A DNA stretch of 64,000 bases from Lunatibacter salilacus (GCF_009797935.1 NZ_VOLC01000015.1:1-64000); one strand, 5' to 3'. Shown: positions 34,815-42,826, counted from the stretch's first letter. A program made the numbers and translations. The notes: a model not told the origin generated them from the letters alone.

Positions 34815-35479
34815 AAAAAATTCTTGTCATAGCGCCCCACCCAGACGATGAAGTTCTTGGTTGCGCTGGAATAATGAAAAAGTTTTCTTTACAGGGACAC
34901 GAAGTTTACGTTTTGGTGGTCACACGGGGAACTCCCAAGTTATATGCTGACCACAAAATCGATAATGTCAGAAAGGAAGCTAGAGATGCCCATCAGATTC
35001 TTGGTGTTAAGGAAACAAAGTTTTTTGATTTTCATGCGCCGGAGCTAGATACGACTTCCAGAGCAGCAATTTCTATTGAGATCAATAAAGTAATAAAGGA
35101 ATGGCGTATTGAAGAGCTATACCTGCCGCATCGGGGGGATATTCATCATGACCATGGCGTTGTTTTTCATTCCGCATTGGTAGCTGCCCGCCCAGTTGGA
35201 GATTATACAGTAAAGAATATCTACACCTACGAGACCCTATCAGAAACAGAATGGGCCGCTCCATTTGGCGATGATGCCTTTATTCCCAATCATTTTGTCG
35301 AAATCACAAAAGAGATGGAATTCAAAAAAGAGGCCATGAGCTGTTTTAAAAGTCAAGTCCGTGCTTTCCCAAGCACCCGTTCATTGGAAACCATAGAGTC
35401 GCTAGCGAAATTTAGAGGGGCTACTGTTGGGTTTCATCGGGCTGAGGCATTTATGTGTATACGGACGATTTTGGGGTGA
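34811..35479 (+). CDS. PIG-L family N-deacetylase
   Basis: Zinc-dependent N-acetylglucosamine deacetylase family (LmbE/PIG-L/BshB). VIAPHPDDEVLGCAG near the start carries the metal-binding HPDDE motif, and HRGDIHHDHGVVFHSAL near residue 120 the second ligand set. It likely deacetylates an N-acetylated sugar to expose an amine, which the downstream acyl cassette could then modify; that link is inference. ATG 34811 overlaps the previous stop (ATGA); an upstream in-frame ATG lies at 34796. It is the last gene of the long operon before a repeat-filled gap. Confidence 0.9.
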   Translation: MKKILVIAPHPDDEVLGCAGIMKKFSLQGHEVYVLVVTRGTPKLYADHKIDNVRKEARDAHQILGVKETKFFDFHAPELDTTSRAAISIEINKVIKEWRIEELYLPHRGDIHHDHGVVFHSALVAARPVGDYTVKNIYTYETLSETEWAAPFGDDAFIPNHFVEITKEMEFKKEAMSCFKSQVRAFPSTRSLETIESLAKFRGATVGFHRAEAFMCIRTILG

Positions 35480-35486
35480 ATTTGTG

Positions 35487-35645
35487 GAAAAAGTTGGCAG
35501 TGGGCAGTAGGCAGTGTTGCAATCGGATAAATTAAGTAGGCAGTACGCAGTACTGCGGTTGGCAGTATGTCGTAAGAGATAAATTTAGTAGAGTAACGAA
35601 ATTCCTCCTGCCAACTGCCAACCGGTAACTGCCAACTTAAAACTA
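35487..35645. repeat. GGCAGT/ACTGCC heptamer array in inverted orientation
   Basis: Runs of 'ggcagtg', 'ggcagta' (about 35492-35580) are followed by runs of 'actgcca' (about 35609-35636), so the transcript could fold back. The same motif set recurs at 37005-37045 and 37446-37550. TATATTCG (35670-35677) and TATATTGG (35678-35685) just downstream could be -7 elements for the acyl cassette. Confidence 0.65.
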
Positions 35646-35708
35646 GCGAGGAAATTACCCAATCATACATATATTCGTATATTGGTAAAATAATAAACTA
35701 AAAAAAAC

Positions 35709-35936
35709 ATGGATCAGAAATTTTTAGATTTGATAAAAGAGGCGTTGGAGATTGAAGATCGGGAGCCGCAGATGGAAGATGCTTTTAAGGAGTATAATGA
35801 GTGGGATTCGTTGTCGCAATTGACGCTAATCGCTGAGTTGGATGATCAGTTTGGGGTGACGGTAACCTCTGATGAATTAAAGGGAATTATCACCTTGCAG
35901 GAACTGCTGGATCAGGTGAAAAAGGCGCAGGGATAG
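35709..35936 (+). CDS. Acyl carrier protein
   Basis: Dedicated small acyl carrier protein (75 aa). The phosphopantetheine attachment site is Ser34 in EYNEWDSLSQLTLIAELD. The rest follows the four-helix ACP pattern, acidic throughout. It begins the acyl cassette and ends 2 bp before the KAS III gene. Sequence around the serine (WDSLSQ) is of the type found in specialised ACPs of glycan loci rather than housekeeping AcpP (usually DSLDxVE). It would be activated by the AcpS-like protein at 39041. Confidence 0.92.
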   Translation: MDQKFLDLIKEALEIEDREPQMEDAFKEYNEWDSLSQLTLIAELDDQFGVTVTSDELKGIITLQELLDQVKKAQG

Positions 35937-35938
35937 TT

Positions 35939-36997
35939 ATGGCATTGCTGTCTTTTGATCAGGTAGGAATATTGGGAATGGCGGCGGCCGTTCCGGCTCA
36001 GACTATCCGAAATCGGGAATATACCGAGTTTTTCGCTGCGGAAGATGTAGCGGAGATCGTGGATAAGACGGGGATTGAGGAAAGACGCTTTGCTCCTGCT
36101 GGCATGTGTGCCTCCGACCTGGTATTTGCGGCGGCGGAAAAGTTGATTGCAGACCTAACTATTGATAAAGAGGAGATAGATCTGTTGGTCTTTGTTTCTC
36201 AGACGCCCGATTATCGCATGCCGGCTACTTCGGTGCTGTTGCAGGATCGGTTGGGTTTGTCTAAGCAGACCATGGCCTTTGACCTTAGTCTCGGTTGTTC
36301 GGCTTTTGTGTATGCCCTTTCTGTGGTCTATTCGTTGGTACATTCCGGTCAGATTAGAAAGGCGTTGTTGTTGGACGGAGAGACTCGTTCAAGGGTCTAC
36401 CATCCCAAAGATAGAAGGGTTGCCTTTCTTTTTGGAGATGGGGGAGTTGCTGCGTTGATAGAAAAAAATCCCAAGTTTGGAAAATCTTACTTTTCGCTGA
36501 ATTCCGATGGAAGCAGGGGGGATTTGATTAAGATAAAAGCAGGTGGATATCGATATCCCAGTTCGGCGGAAACGGTGCAGGAACGGGTGGTGGATGAGCA
36601 TGGGAATATCTCTACGGATGAACATGGAGCCATGAATGGGGCTGATGTGTTTAATTTTGTTATTCAGGAGATACCGTCGGACATTAAGCGAATTCTTACC
36701 GCTGCGGAAACTGAAAAAGATGCCATCGATTACTTTGTTTTTCATCAGGCCAACGCCTTTATGAACGGGTATTTGGCGAAGAAGTTGAAGTTGCCTTTGG
36801 AAAAAGTTCCTAGTTGCATTCGGGAGTTTGGGAATACTTCTTCGGTGTCGATACCATTGACCATCGTCAGTCAGTTGCAGGGACAGATGGATGGGTCCAC
36901 GAAAATGCTGCTTTCTGGTTTTGGAGTTGGGATGTCGTGGGCGAGTTGTGTGATGGATTTTGAGGGTTGCTGGATTAGTGATTTGGTGGAAGTATAG
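35939..36997 (+). CDS. 3-oxoacyl-ACP synthase III family protein (FabH-like)
   Basis: Ketoacyl synthase III (352 aa) that would condense an acyl-CoA starter with a malonyl- or other extender on the neighbouring ACP. The full catalytic triad is visible: Cys120 in LSLGCSAFVYAL, His269 in FHQANAF and Asn299 in FGNTSSVSIP. GVGMSWASC at the C terminus is standard. It is linked to its own ACP, a ketoreductase-type SDR and an acyltransferase, so it is probably not the housekeeping FabH but a dedicated copy. KAS III homologues next to glycan genes are known for acyl-amido sugars, for example modified viosamine on Pseudomonas syringae flagellin. Confidence 0.9.
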   Translation: MALLSFDQVGILGMAAAVPAQTIRNREYTEFFAAEDVAEIVDKTGIEERRFAPAGMCASDLVFAAAEKLIADLTIDKEEIDLLVFVSQTPDYRMPATSVLLQDRLGLSKQTMAFDLSLGCSAFVYALSVVYSLVHSGQIRKALLLDGETRSRVYHPKDRRVAFLFGDGGVAALIEKNPKFGKSYFSLNSDGSRGDLIKIKAGGYRYPSSAETVQERVVDEHGNISTDEHGAMNGADVFNFVIQEIPSDIKRILTAAETEKDAIDYFVFHQANAFMNGYLAKKLKLPLEKVPSCIREFGNTSSVSIPLTIVSQLQGQMDGSTKMLLSGFGVGMSWASCVMDFEGCWISDLVEV

Positions 36998-37056
36998 AGG
37001 AGTTGGCAGTGGGGCAGGTTGCAGTTGGCAGTAGTCGCACGAAAATAATTAGGTAG

Positions 37057-37420
37057 ATGGATTATAGGGATTTGGTGGTTTATAAGAAGTCTTTTGCTTT
37101 GGCGATGGATGTTTTTGAACAGACCAAAGGTTTTCCCAAATCTGAATTGTTTGCGCTTACGGATCAGTTAAGGCGGTCTTCGAGGTCGGTTTGTAGGGCG
37201 ATTGCTGAGGGATATAGAAAGCGTCAATATCCCAATCATTTTTCCAGTAAAATGAGTGACGCAGATATGGAAAATACAGAAACAATCGTTTCATTGGATT
37301 TTGCATTGTAACTATATCAATCCAGAAAAACACAAGCAGGTTGTTCAAGATGCCGAAGAAGTTGGGAGGATGTTGGGGCATATGATGAAGAATCCGGGGA
37401 AGTTTGTTCCCAGAGGTTAG
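37057..37420 (+). pseudogene. Four-helix-bundle (S23/23S-IVS) protein, frameshifted
   Basis: The first frame (37057-37311) reads MDYRDLVVYKKSFALAMDVF through SKMSDADMENTET and stops just after LDFAL. The expected continuation, YINPEKHKQVVQDAEEVG then GRMLGHMMKNPGKF, is present immediately downstream in another frame and ends at the TAG at 37418-37420. The break is a small indel near 37308-37316. Four-helix-bundle proteins of this family are scattered in Bacteroidota genomes and have no settled function. It interrupts the acyl cassette between the KAS III and SDR genes and is flanked by GGCAGT repeats. Confidence 0.82.
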
Positions 37421-37445
37421 TACTTAGTTGGAAGTATGCGAAAAA

Positions 37446-37552
37446 GTTGGCAGTGGGTGAAAAGTTGGCAGTGGGGCAGTTTGCAGTTGGCAGGATTACC
37501 TCGAATGGAGCCTGCCAACTGCCAACTGCATATTGCCAACTCCACAACTAAC
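37446..37552. repeat. GGCAGT/ACTGCC heptamer array in inverted orientation
   Basis: 'gttggcagtgggtgaaaagttggcag' style repeats (37446-37493) face 'gcctgccaactgccaactgc' (37510-37530), giving a long potential stem. A related single-arm copy is at 37005-37045 on the other side of the broken four-helix-bundle gene. Confidence 0.7.
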
Positions 37553-37573
37553 TATAAATAAACAAGGAAATCA

Positions 37574-38341
37574 ATGCATCAAACAAGCCCTTTTTCATTA
37601 ACAGGAAAGACTATCCTCATTACAGGAGCATCATCGGGAATCGGTCGGGCTTGTGCTGTTGCGTGCGCAAAGCAGGGAGCTAGGGTTCTGGCTTTGGGGA
37701 GGGATAGAGAGCGGTTGCAAGAGACCCTTGATCTTTGTGGATCTGATCAGGTTCATGGAGCACTATCGCTGGATTTGGGGGATGGGGAGGCTATTGGGGA
37801 GGTTTTGATATTTTTGAAGGAACATGCGCCTATTCATGGGTTTGTCCATGCGGCGGGAGTGTCACCGACTATTCCATTTAAAGTAATGAAACCCAAGCAA
37901 TGGGAAGAAGCTTTTCAGCTTAATGTTTTTTCAGCGGTGCAAATTATGCAGTTGCTAACTAAAGTTGGAATTAAATCTGCTGATGGAATGAGTATGGTGT
38001 TGATTTCTTCAGTGATGAGTGAGGTGGGTGAGAAAGGGAAATCGCTTTACGCAATGACAAAATCAGCCTTGATTGGATTGGTGAAAAGTTTGGCATTGGA
38101 GTATGCCGATAAGCAAATCCGCTTTAATGCCATTTCTCCATCCGTAGTCAATTCACCCCTTTCCGAAAAATCCCTGTACCGTAACAATGAGGCTGCATTG
38201 CAGCAAGTTTTAGATCAGCATCCATTGGGATTGGGAGAGGGTTCGGATGTTGCCCATGCGGCAGTTTATTTATTATCAAATGCCAGTCGGTGGGTGACAG
38301 GGACGAATATGGTCGTGGACGGAGGATATTTGGCGAGGTAA
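37574..38341 (+). CDS. SDR-family oxidoreductase (FabG-like ketoreductase)
   Basis: Classical short-chain dehydrogenase (255 aa). Cofactor motif [14 protein letters not shown] near residue 16; NxxG-type VHAAGVSP; catalytic Ser in [10 protein letters not shown] and the Tyr/Lys pair in [10 protein letters not shown]-terminal [16 protein letters not shown] is typical of FabG-like enzymes. In the ACP/KAS III context it would reduce a 3-oxoacyl-ACP to 3-hydroxyacyl-ACP. No dehydratase or enoyl reductase is present, so the chain would stop at the hydroxy stage (inference). Confidence 0.88.
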   Translation: MHQTSPFSLTGKTILITGASSGIGRACAVACAKQGARVLALGRDRERLQETLDLCGSDQVHGALSLDLGDGEAIGEVLIFLKEHAPIHGFVHAAGVSPTIPFKVMKPKQWEEAFQLNVFSAVQIMQLLTKVGIKSADGMSMVLISSVMSEVGEKGKSLYAMTKSALIGLVKSLALEYADKQIRFNAISPSVVNSPLSEKSLYRNNEAALQQVLDQHPLGLGEGSDVAHAAVYLLSNASRWVTGTNMVVDGGYLAR

Positions 38342-38381
38342 AAGTAGGGTAAAGTTAAATTTGGAAGAAATAAATAGCAGT

Positions 38382-39044
38382 ATGAAAAAATCGATATCGC
38401 TAATTATCATCGGTGCCGGAGGGCATGCGGCGGAGTTGGACGATTATATCTATGTTGCCAATCAGTCGGTAAGTGGAGAGGTGAACTATTCCATTTTGGG
38501 CTATTTAGATGATGATGCGGAGAGTTATTCCCGCTATGCCTTTTCGGCCCCCTATCTTGGTTCTATTCAGGAACACCAAGTACAATCAGACACCGCTTAC
38601 CTAATGGGTATAGCCAATCTGAAACATCGGAAAAATATTACATTGGATTTTTTGGCCAGGGGAGGACATTTTTTATCCTTTATCCATCCCTCAGCCAATA
38701 TCTCACGGACTACGGTCATTGGAGAAGGTGTGGTAATTGCTCCGCATGTAAATTTAGGGCCTAATACATGTATTGGAGATCATACTATCATCAATAGCCG
38801 ATGTAGCATAGGACATGATACCGTGGTGGGTGCGTTTAACTTTTTGACACCCAATGTATGCCTGTCCGGCTTTACGGTAGTTGGAGATGAAAATCTGTTT
38901 GGTATCAATTCCGCTACTATTCCCAATATCCAAGTAGGTTCCCGCAATAAGATTATGGCTGGCATGACACTAGACAAAAATGTAGGGGATGACGAGGTGG
39001 TTTTTTACCGGTTTAAGGAAAAAGTTATTGCCACTGTGAAATGA
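38382..39044 (+). CDS. NeuD/PglD-family sugar O/N-acyltransferase
   Basis: Left-handed beta-helix acyltransferase. The N-terminal Rossmann-like part has SLIIIGAGGHAAELDDYI, which binds the nucleotide sugar in PglD. The hexapeptide-repeat part spans roughly residues 100-215 (SANISRTTVIGEGVVIAPHV, NSRCSIGHDTVVGAF, LFGINSATIPNI). The catalytic His would be in SIGHDTVVG. Given the linked ACP, the acyl donor might be acyl-ACP rather than acetyl-CoA; this is inference. ATG 38382 is used; a TTG at 38361 is in frame upstream. It overlaps the next gene by 4 bp. Confidence 0.85.
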   Translation: MKKSISLIIIGAGGHAAELDDYIYVANQSVSGEVNYSILGYLDDDAESYSRYAFSAPYLGSIQEHQVQSDTAYLMGIANLKHRKNITLDFLARGGHFLSFIHPSANISRTTVIGEGVVIAPHVNLGPNTCIGDHTIINSRCSIGHDTVVGAFNFLTPNVCLSGFTVVGDENLFGINSATIPNIQVGSRNKIMAGMTLDKNVGDDEVVFYRFKEKVIATVK

Positions 39045-39400
39045 GGTGTCTGGTAGGGACCGATTTAGAAGATGTTGTCCGATTTCGTAGAATTCTGGAC
39101 CGAAAACCCCGGCTATTGTCGGGGTTATTTTTTGCCCAAGAACTTGATGTCGCAAAAACCGCTCCCCATATAGATCAGACCCTTTCGGGGTATTGGTGTG
39201 CCAAGGAAGCTGTTATCAAGGCTTTTGCGCCGGTTTTGGGGTTGGATATATGGAACATTGAAATTACAAAAGATCTACGGGGGTTTCCCAAGGTTGTTAT
39301 TCATCACCCAGAGGTCGATTTGATTTCCTTTCAGCTTTCAATCAGTATTTCCCACACAAAAAACTATGCGACAGCGACAGCATTATTAACCATATTGTAA
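39041..39400 (+). CDS. Holo-ACP synthase / 4'-phosphopantetheinyl transferase (AcpS-like)
   Basis: Adds the phosphopantetheine arm from CoA to an ACP serine. VGTDLEDVVRFRRIL holds the Mg-binding Asp of the GxDxxxxxR motif, and YWCAKEAVIKAF the WxxKEAxxK motif with the conserved Glu and Lys. LSISISHTKNYATATAL closes the fold. 119 aa, the short trimeric AcpS type. Its location at the end of the cassette implies it activates the ACP at 35709. It may be a dedicated second copy; whether the genome has another acpS cannot be seen here. Confidence 0.88.
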   Translation: MRCLVGTDLEDVVRFRRILDRKPRLLSGLFFAQELDVAKTAPHIDQTLSGYWCAKEAVIKAFAPVLGLDIWNIEITKDLRGFPKVVIHHPEVDLISFQLSISISHTKNYATATALLTIL

Positions 39401-39577
39401 ATGCGATTTATAGCCCATTGCATGCTTTTAAACCCTGCATTCTGGGTAGTAATGTTTCTAGGAATCATTGTTTACCGGGAATGGCATAAAAGACGTTGGA
39501 TCAGCTTGGTGGGAACCGGGTTGATCTTTCTTTTTTTTACGGAGCCACCGAAACAGATTATTTACTATTGGAAATGA
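39401..39577 (+). pseudogene. 5' fragment of a DUF218/ElyC-like gene, copy A
   Basis: Starts directly after the AcpS stop. It encodes 58 residues (MRFIAHCMLLNPAFWVV...) matching the first 57 residues of the intact gene at 39960 and then ends at TGA where the inserted repeat begins. The two N-terminal membrane segments survive and the catalytic-like domain is gone. Probably non-functional, although a short membrane peptide could still be made. Confidence 0.82.
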
Positions 39578-39842
39578 AATATAGGGGAATTGATATTAAT
39601 TGATACTGGATATTTGTAGATATTAAAAAGGTGAAATAATATAGAAATATCCTTGAATGTCAAGAATTACTCGATATTAAAAAATTATAGAATTACATCG
39701 ATCAAAAAATTTTCATTTGAAGATGAGCGTGGGCCTGCCAGAAAACGATGGGGGGCAAGACGTTAAGAAAATGTCCCTAAGGACATTTTTAGTCTTGAGC
39801 CAGGCTGCAGGGTAGGTTTGTGGTGTTGGCCTCGTGGGGGGA
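39401..39842. repeat. 443-bp direct repeat, copy A
   Basis: Nearly identical to 43042-43484. It consists of a 5' fragment of a DUF218 gene (39401-39577) and about 265 bp of noncoding element containing GATATT words, 'gtccctaaggac' and 'gggcctgcc'. The copies part after 'ggcctcgtgggggga'. Confidence 0.85.
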
Positions 39843-39959
39843 AGTTTTTTCTGGCTTGATCTTTTGGTACTTTTGGATCAAGCCAAAAGTACGAAAGGTA
39901 AAAACAGTCATACAGGTTGATTCTAATTTCTAAGCTAAACACTGCCATAAAAAAACTCT

Positions 39960-40688
39960 ATGCGATTTATAGCCCATAGTATGCTTTTAAACCCTGCATT
40001 CTGGGTAGTTTTGTTTTTAGGAATCACAGTATTCCGGGAATGGAAAAAAAGACGTTGGATCAGTTTGGTAGGTGCCGGGCTGATCTTTCTTTTTTTTACG
40101 GGTCCTCCGAAACAAATCATCTTCTACTGGGAGCGTGCGTTTCCTTCGCTGGAGGTGGATGATTCTCTGCAGGGTCTCCCTATTTTGGTATTGGGTGCGG
40201 GAGGTACGCCGGAGGAAGGGATCCATCCCGTCCATCAGCTTGGAAAAAGTGCGACCTTCCGGGTGTTGGAAGGGATTCGGGTTTGGCAGCGGAGTCCCGG
40301 CTCCACCCTGATAATGTCGAGTGCGGGGCGTGACGGGTACCTGTCCCAGGCCGAGGTCTATGTGGCCGCGGCTAGGGAACTGGGTGTTCCCGCCACCCAC
40401 CTGGATATAGTACCCACGCCTAAGACTACCCATGAGGAGGCGGTGCATTTTAAGGAGAAGTTTCCGCAGTATAGTAAGGTTATTTTGGTGACGTCTGCGA
40501 TGCATATGCGCCGCGCGAAGCGCCTTTTCGAAGCGCAGGGAATTGAGGTGGTACCCGCGCCATGTAATTTTTTTACTCTACGCCATCCTGATAATTCCTT
40601 TAGGATGCCGTGGCCGAGTTCGGAAGGGTTGGTGCTTTGGGGGATGGTTTTTCATGAAGTGGTTGGGATGGTTTTATTGGGGTATTGA
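39960..40688 (+). CDS. DUF218 / YdcF-ElyC-SanA family membrane protein
   Basis: Intact 242-aa member of the DUF218 family. Two N-terminal hydrophobic segments (FWVVLFLGITVF and ISLVGAGLIFLFF) anchor it. The domain follows with PILVLGAGGTPEEG, LIMSSAGRDGYLSQAEVY, ELGVPATHLDIVPTPKTTHEEA and VILVTSAMHMRRAKRLFEAQG, all standard. ElyC affects undecaprenyl-carrier use for envelope glycans in E. coli, so a role near a polysaccharide locus is reasonable but not shown. It is the only complete copy among five related pieces in 39.4-43.2 kb. Confidence 0.88.
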   Translation: MRFIAHSMLLNPAFWVVLFLGITVFREWKKRRWISLVGAGLIFLFFTGPPKQIIFYWERAFPSLEVDDSLQGLPILVLGAGGTPEEGIHPVHQLGKSATFRVLEGIRVWQRSPGSTLIMSSAGRDGYLSQAEVYVAAARELGVPATHLDIVPTPKTTHEEAVHFKEKFPQYSKVILVTSAMHMRRAKRLFEAQGIEVVPAPCNFFTLRHPDNSFRMPWPSSEGLVLWGMVFHEVVGMVLLGY

Positions 40689-40784
40689 ATTTTTGGTTAA
40701 AGAATACTAGTCTGGATTTAGCAGAGTTAAACGTGGTTTTCAGGTTTTGGTGGTGATAGCTTTTATTAACTTTGTCACTTTTTT

Positions 40785-41035
40785 TGCTGCAGGCCTGCCC
40801 TGACGTAGTCAGTGGTCAAAAAAAGTAACCAAAAAAACCCCGCCGCTGTGCATCTTTTGGCTAAAATTCGGGCCCTTCCCGCGCATAGGCCAACTCCTCG
40901 GAGTTTCCAGTGGATATATCAGCCTAAAAACTTCCGCCTGAAACTCCTCGTCAAACATGCCTCTGCTTTTGCCACCGCACCGCCCGGATTTCTTAACGCC
41001 AAAATCTGCAAGGCGGAAGATATTGTTACGATACA
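40785..41035. repeat. Noncoding repeat element D, copy 1
   Basis: Shares with 41366-41605 the words 'gctgcag.gcctg', 'agtaaccaaaaaaac', 'gccgctgtgcatctt', 'cgcataggccaactcctcgg', 'tgaaactcctcgtcaaa' and 'ccaccgcaccgcccggattt'. Open frames inside it are not convincing proteins. It directly precedes a 3' fragment of a DUF218 gene. Confidence 0.75.
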
Positions 41036-41060
41036 TGTATTCTATCATGAATTATCTCCG

Positions 41061-41258
41061 GTGACGTCGGCGATGCATATGCGTGGAACAAAGAGGCTCT
41101 TCGAGGCACAGGGAAATGAGGTGGTTCCCGCTCCGTGTAATTTTACAGATCTCGTTCATCCGGATGATTCGTTTCGGTTGCAGTGGCCGGGTTCGGAATC
41201 TTTAGGGCTTTAGAAGATGGTTTTTCATGAGGTGGTAGGGATGGTTGTTTTTTGGGTT
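41061..41258 (+). pseudogene. 3' fragment of a DUF218 gene, copy 1
   Basis: Encodes VTSAMHMRGTKRLFEAQGNE and then VVPAPCNF, matching residues about 178-208 of the intact gene at 39960. It continues through the PDDSFRLQWPGSE region to a premature stop, and the DNA match runs on through 'gatggtttttcatgaggtggt'. The 5' part is missing and replaced by element D. Confidence 0.8.
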
Positions 41259-41365
41259 ATGAGTGATGAGTTATGGGTTCAACTCTGACCATGCCTAAAA
41301 AACGTTGACCGTTTACTACTACTTTTGACCCATCATGTTGCAGAGATTTGGCTTTGTTGTTTTTC

Positions 41366-41605
41366 GCTGCAGAGCCTGTCCCGAACAGCGTAGCGTATCG
41401 GGATCAAAAAAGAGTAACCAAAAAAACCCGCCGCTGTGCATCTTCAAATCCGTGCGCACCCCGCGCATAGGCCAACTCCTCGGAGTTTTAAGTTGATACA
41501 TCGTACTAAGAATTGCCGTCTGAAACTCCTCGTCAAATTGCCTTTGCCACCGCACCGCCCGGATTTCTTGAATCTGCAAGGCGGAGGATTAATGAATCCG
41601 ATAGA
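41366..41605. repeat. Noncoding repeat element D, copy 2
   Basis: Second copy of the element at 40785-41035, with internal indels. It is again followed by a 3' fragment of a DUF218 gene. Small frames on either strand appear to be repeat translation. Confidence 0.75.
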
Positions 41606-41663
41606 TATTGTTCAAGATAAATTTTTCCGTGACCTACTCGATACGCATCCGTCGTGTGAATTA

Positions 41664-41776
41664 GCTCTTCGAAGCCCATGGGGTTGTGGTCGTTCCCGCT
41701 CCGTGTAATTTTACGGTTCTCGTTCATCCGGATGATTCATTTCGGTTGCCGTGGCAGGGTTCGGAGGGGTTGGTTT
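41664..41776 (+). pseudogene. 3' fragment of a DUF218 gene, copy 2
   Basis: DNA match to the other copies from 'ctcttcgaagcccatgggg' through 'cgttcccgctccgtgtaatt' and 'catccggatgattcatttcgg'. Frame is broken, so it is a relic. From here to 41913 I see nothing else. Confidence 0.72.
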
Positions 41777-41913
41777 ATAATGAGATTGACTCGAACAAAT
41801 CAGCATCATCCACGTTCCATAATGGTCAGTTTGAAAAGGAATTTCCTGCATGATGAAAAAAATTTTGATCTCCGATTTGAATTGCTTTTCTTTGTCTAGA
41901 AAGGCTGAATTTC

Positions 41914-42246
41914 ATGGCAAAGAAAAGAGAAATAACCATACATAATCTAAAAAGCAATCAATACAGAGAGGTTTTTTCGGACGGAGCAAGTCTTGGTATA
42001 ACCCCTAGTGGGTATTTCTATTTGAATTTTTTTGCTCAGAGGAACGCTATTCCGAAAGGAATGGTTTTTGAAGCGGCCGACAACGGTGATTTAGGCGAAA
42101 TGAAATCCCTTACCCCGGATTCCAAAGTAGGAATTGTAAGAGAATATGAATTTGGATTATATATTGATATTAAAACCTGTGAAAGCCTAAAGGAATTATT
42201 GGATCAAAAAATCCAGGAATATCAAAAAATCATGAACAATAAGTAA
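41914..42246 (+). CDS. Small protein of unknown function in a toxin-antitoxin-like operon
   Basis: 110 aa, not assigned to a named family. It starts MAKKREITIHNLKSNQYREV. The body is mixed beta with ASLGITPSGYFYLNFFAQRN and VGIVREYEFGLYID, and it ends with a charged helix (LKELLDQKIQEYQKIMNN). No membrane segment or metal motif. Its stop overlaps the start of the antitoxin-like gene by one base, so it is cotranslated with the MazF-like pair. It may be a third component or an unrelated passenger. Confidence 0.7.
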   Translation: MAKKREITIHNLKSNQYREVFSDGASLGITPSGYFYLNFFAQRNAIPKGMVFEAADNGDLGEMKSLTPDSKVGIVREYEFGLYIDIKTCESLKELLDQKIQEYQKIMNNK

Positions 42247-42494
42247 TGGAAAATACAACTGTTATAGCATACACCAAATTAACTTTAGATAAGAGTTATT
42301 CCGCTTCATTCCAACAAGGTCAATGGAAACGTTACGCATCTACGTCTACGCAAATTAATGTCGAAAATCCTGAAATGGAATTTGATGGAGATGTTCAATT
42401 AACGCAGCATGCCTTACGCCTTGCTGAGCCGTCGTTGGTTGAAGGCTGGGAAAATGAAGATGACACCTATTGGGAATCTTTTTTAAATAAATGA
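42246..42494 (+). CDS. Putative antitoxin of a MazF/PemK-type module
   Basis: 82 aa, acidic in its C-terminal half, ending WENEDDTYWESFLNK, a tail typical of antitoxins paired with PemK-family toxins. No recognised DNA-binding motif in the first 40 residues. Overlaps the toxin start by 4 bp (ATGA), the arrangement usual for antitoxin-then-toxin pairs. Identification rests on position, size and tail. Confidence 0.7.
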   Translation: MENTTVIAYTKLTLDKSYSASFQQGQWKRYASTSTQINVENPEMEFDGDVQLTQHALRLAEPSLVEGWENEDDTYWESFLNK

Positions 42495-42826
42495 CTCTTA
42501 GGCAGGGAGACATAGTATTGGTTCCGTTTCCATTTTCCGATGGGATTCAGTCAAAAGTTCGTCCAGCAATCGTAATTTCTTCTGAACTTGTGAACCAAAC
42601 CCAAGATGTAATTCTTGCCCAGATTTCTTCATCAATTCGGAATGATGAGTTTTCTTTTGGACTGGAATTAGGAATGCTAGACGTTCCGCTACATAAAGAT
42701 AGTCAGGTCCTATTTCATAAAATTTTTGTTGTGGAGAAAAGATTGGTAGTAAAAGTGATTTCACGACTTCAGGAACACTACCGTAAAGCCCTAATAGATA
42801 ATATCAAACGCTTATTTGATCAATAA
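42491..42826 (+). CDS. MazF/PemK-family toxin (endoribonuclease)
   Basis: Type II toxin family that cleaves mRNA. RQGDIVLVPFPFSDGIQSKV then RPAIVIS is the family N terminus, with the conserved R-P region, and ILAQISSSIR follows. DSQVLFHKIFVVEKRLVVK matches the usual DSxV/DxI segment. 111 aa, full length. With the antitoxin-like gene it would form an autoregulated pair stabilising this degenerate region. Catalytic activity is not tested by sequence alone. Confidence 0.88.
   Translation: MTLRQGDIVLVPFPFSDGIQSKVRPAIVISSELVNQTQDVILAQISSSIRNDEFSFGLELGMLDVPLHKDSQVLFHKIFVVEKRLVVKVISRLQEHYRKALIDNIKRLFDQ

Noticed and set aside
40017-40505. 162-codon minus-strand frame
   Set aside because: Fully antisense to the well-supported DUF218 gene.
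40812-41213. 133-codon plus-strand frame joining element D and a DUF218 tail
   Set aside because: A chance fusion across a repeat boundary; only the last part is DUF218-like, so it is annotated as a fragment.
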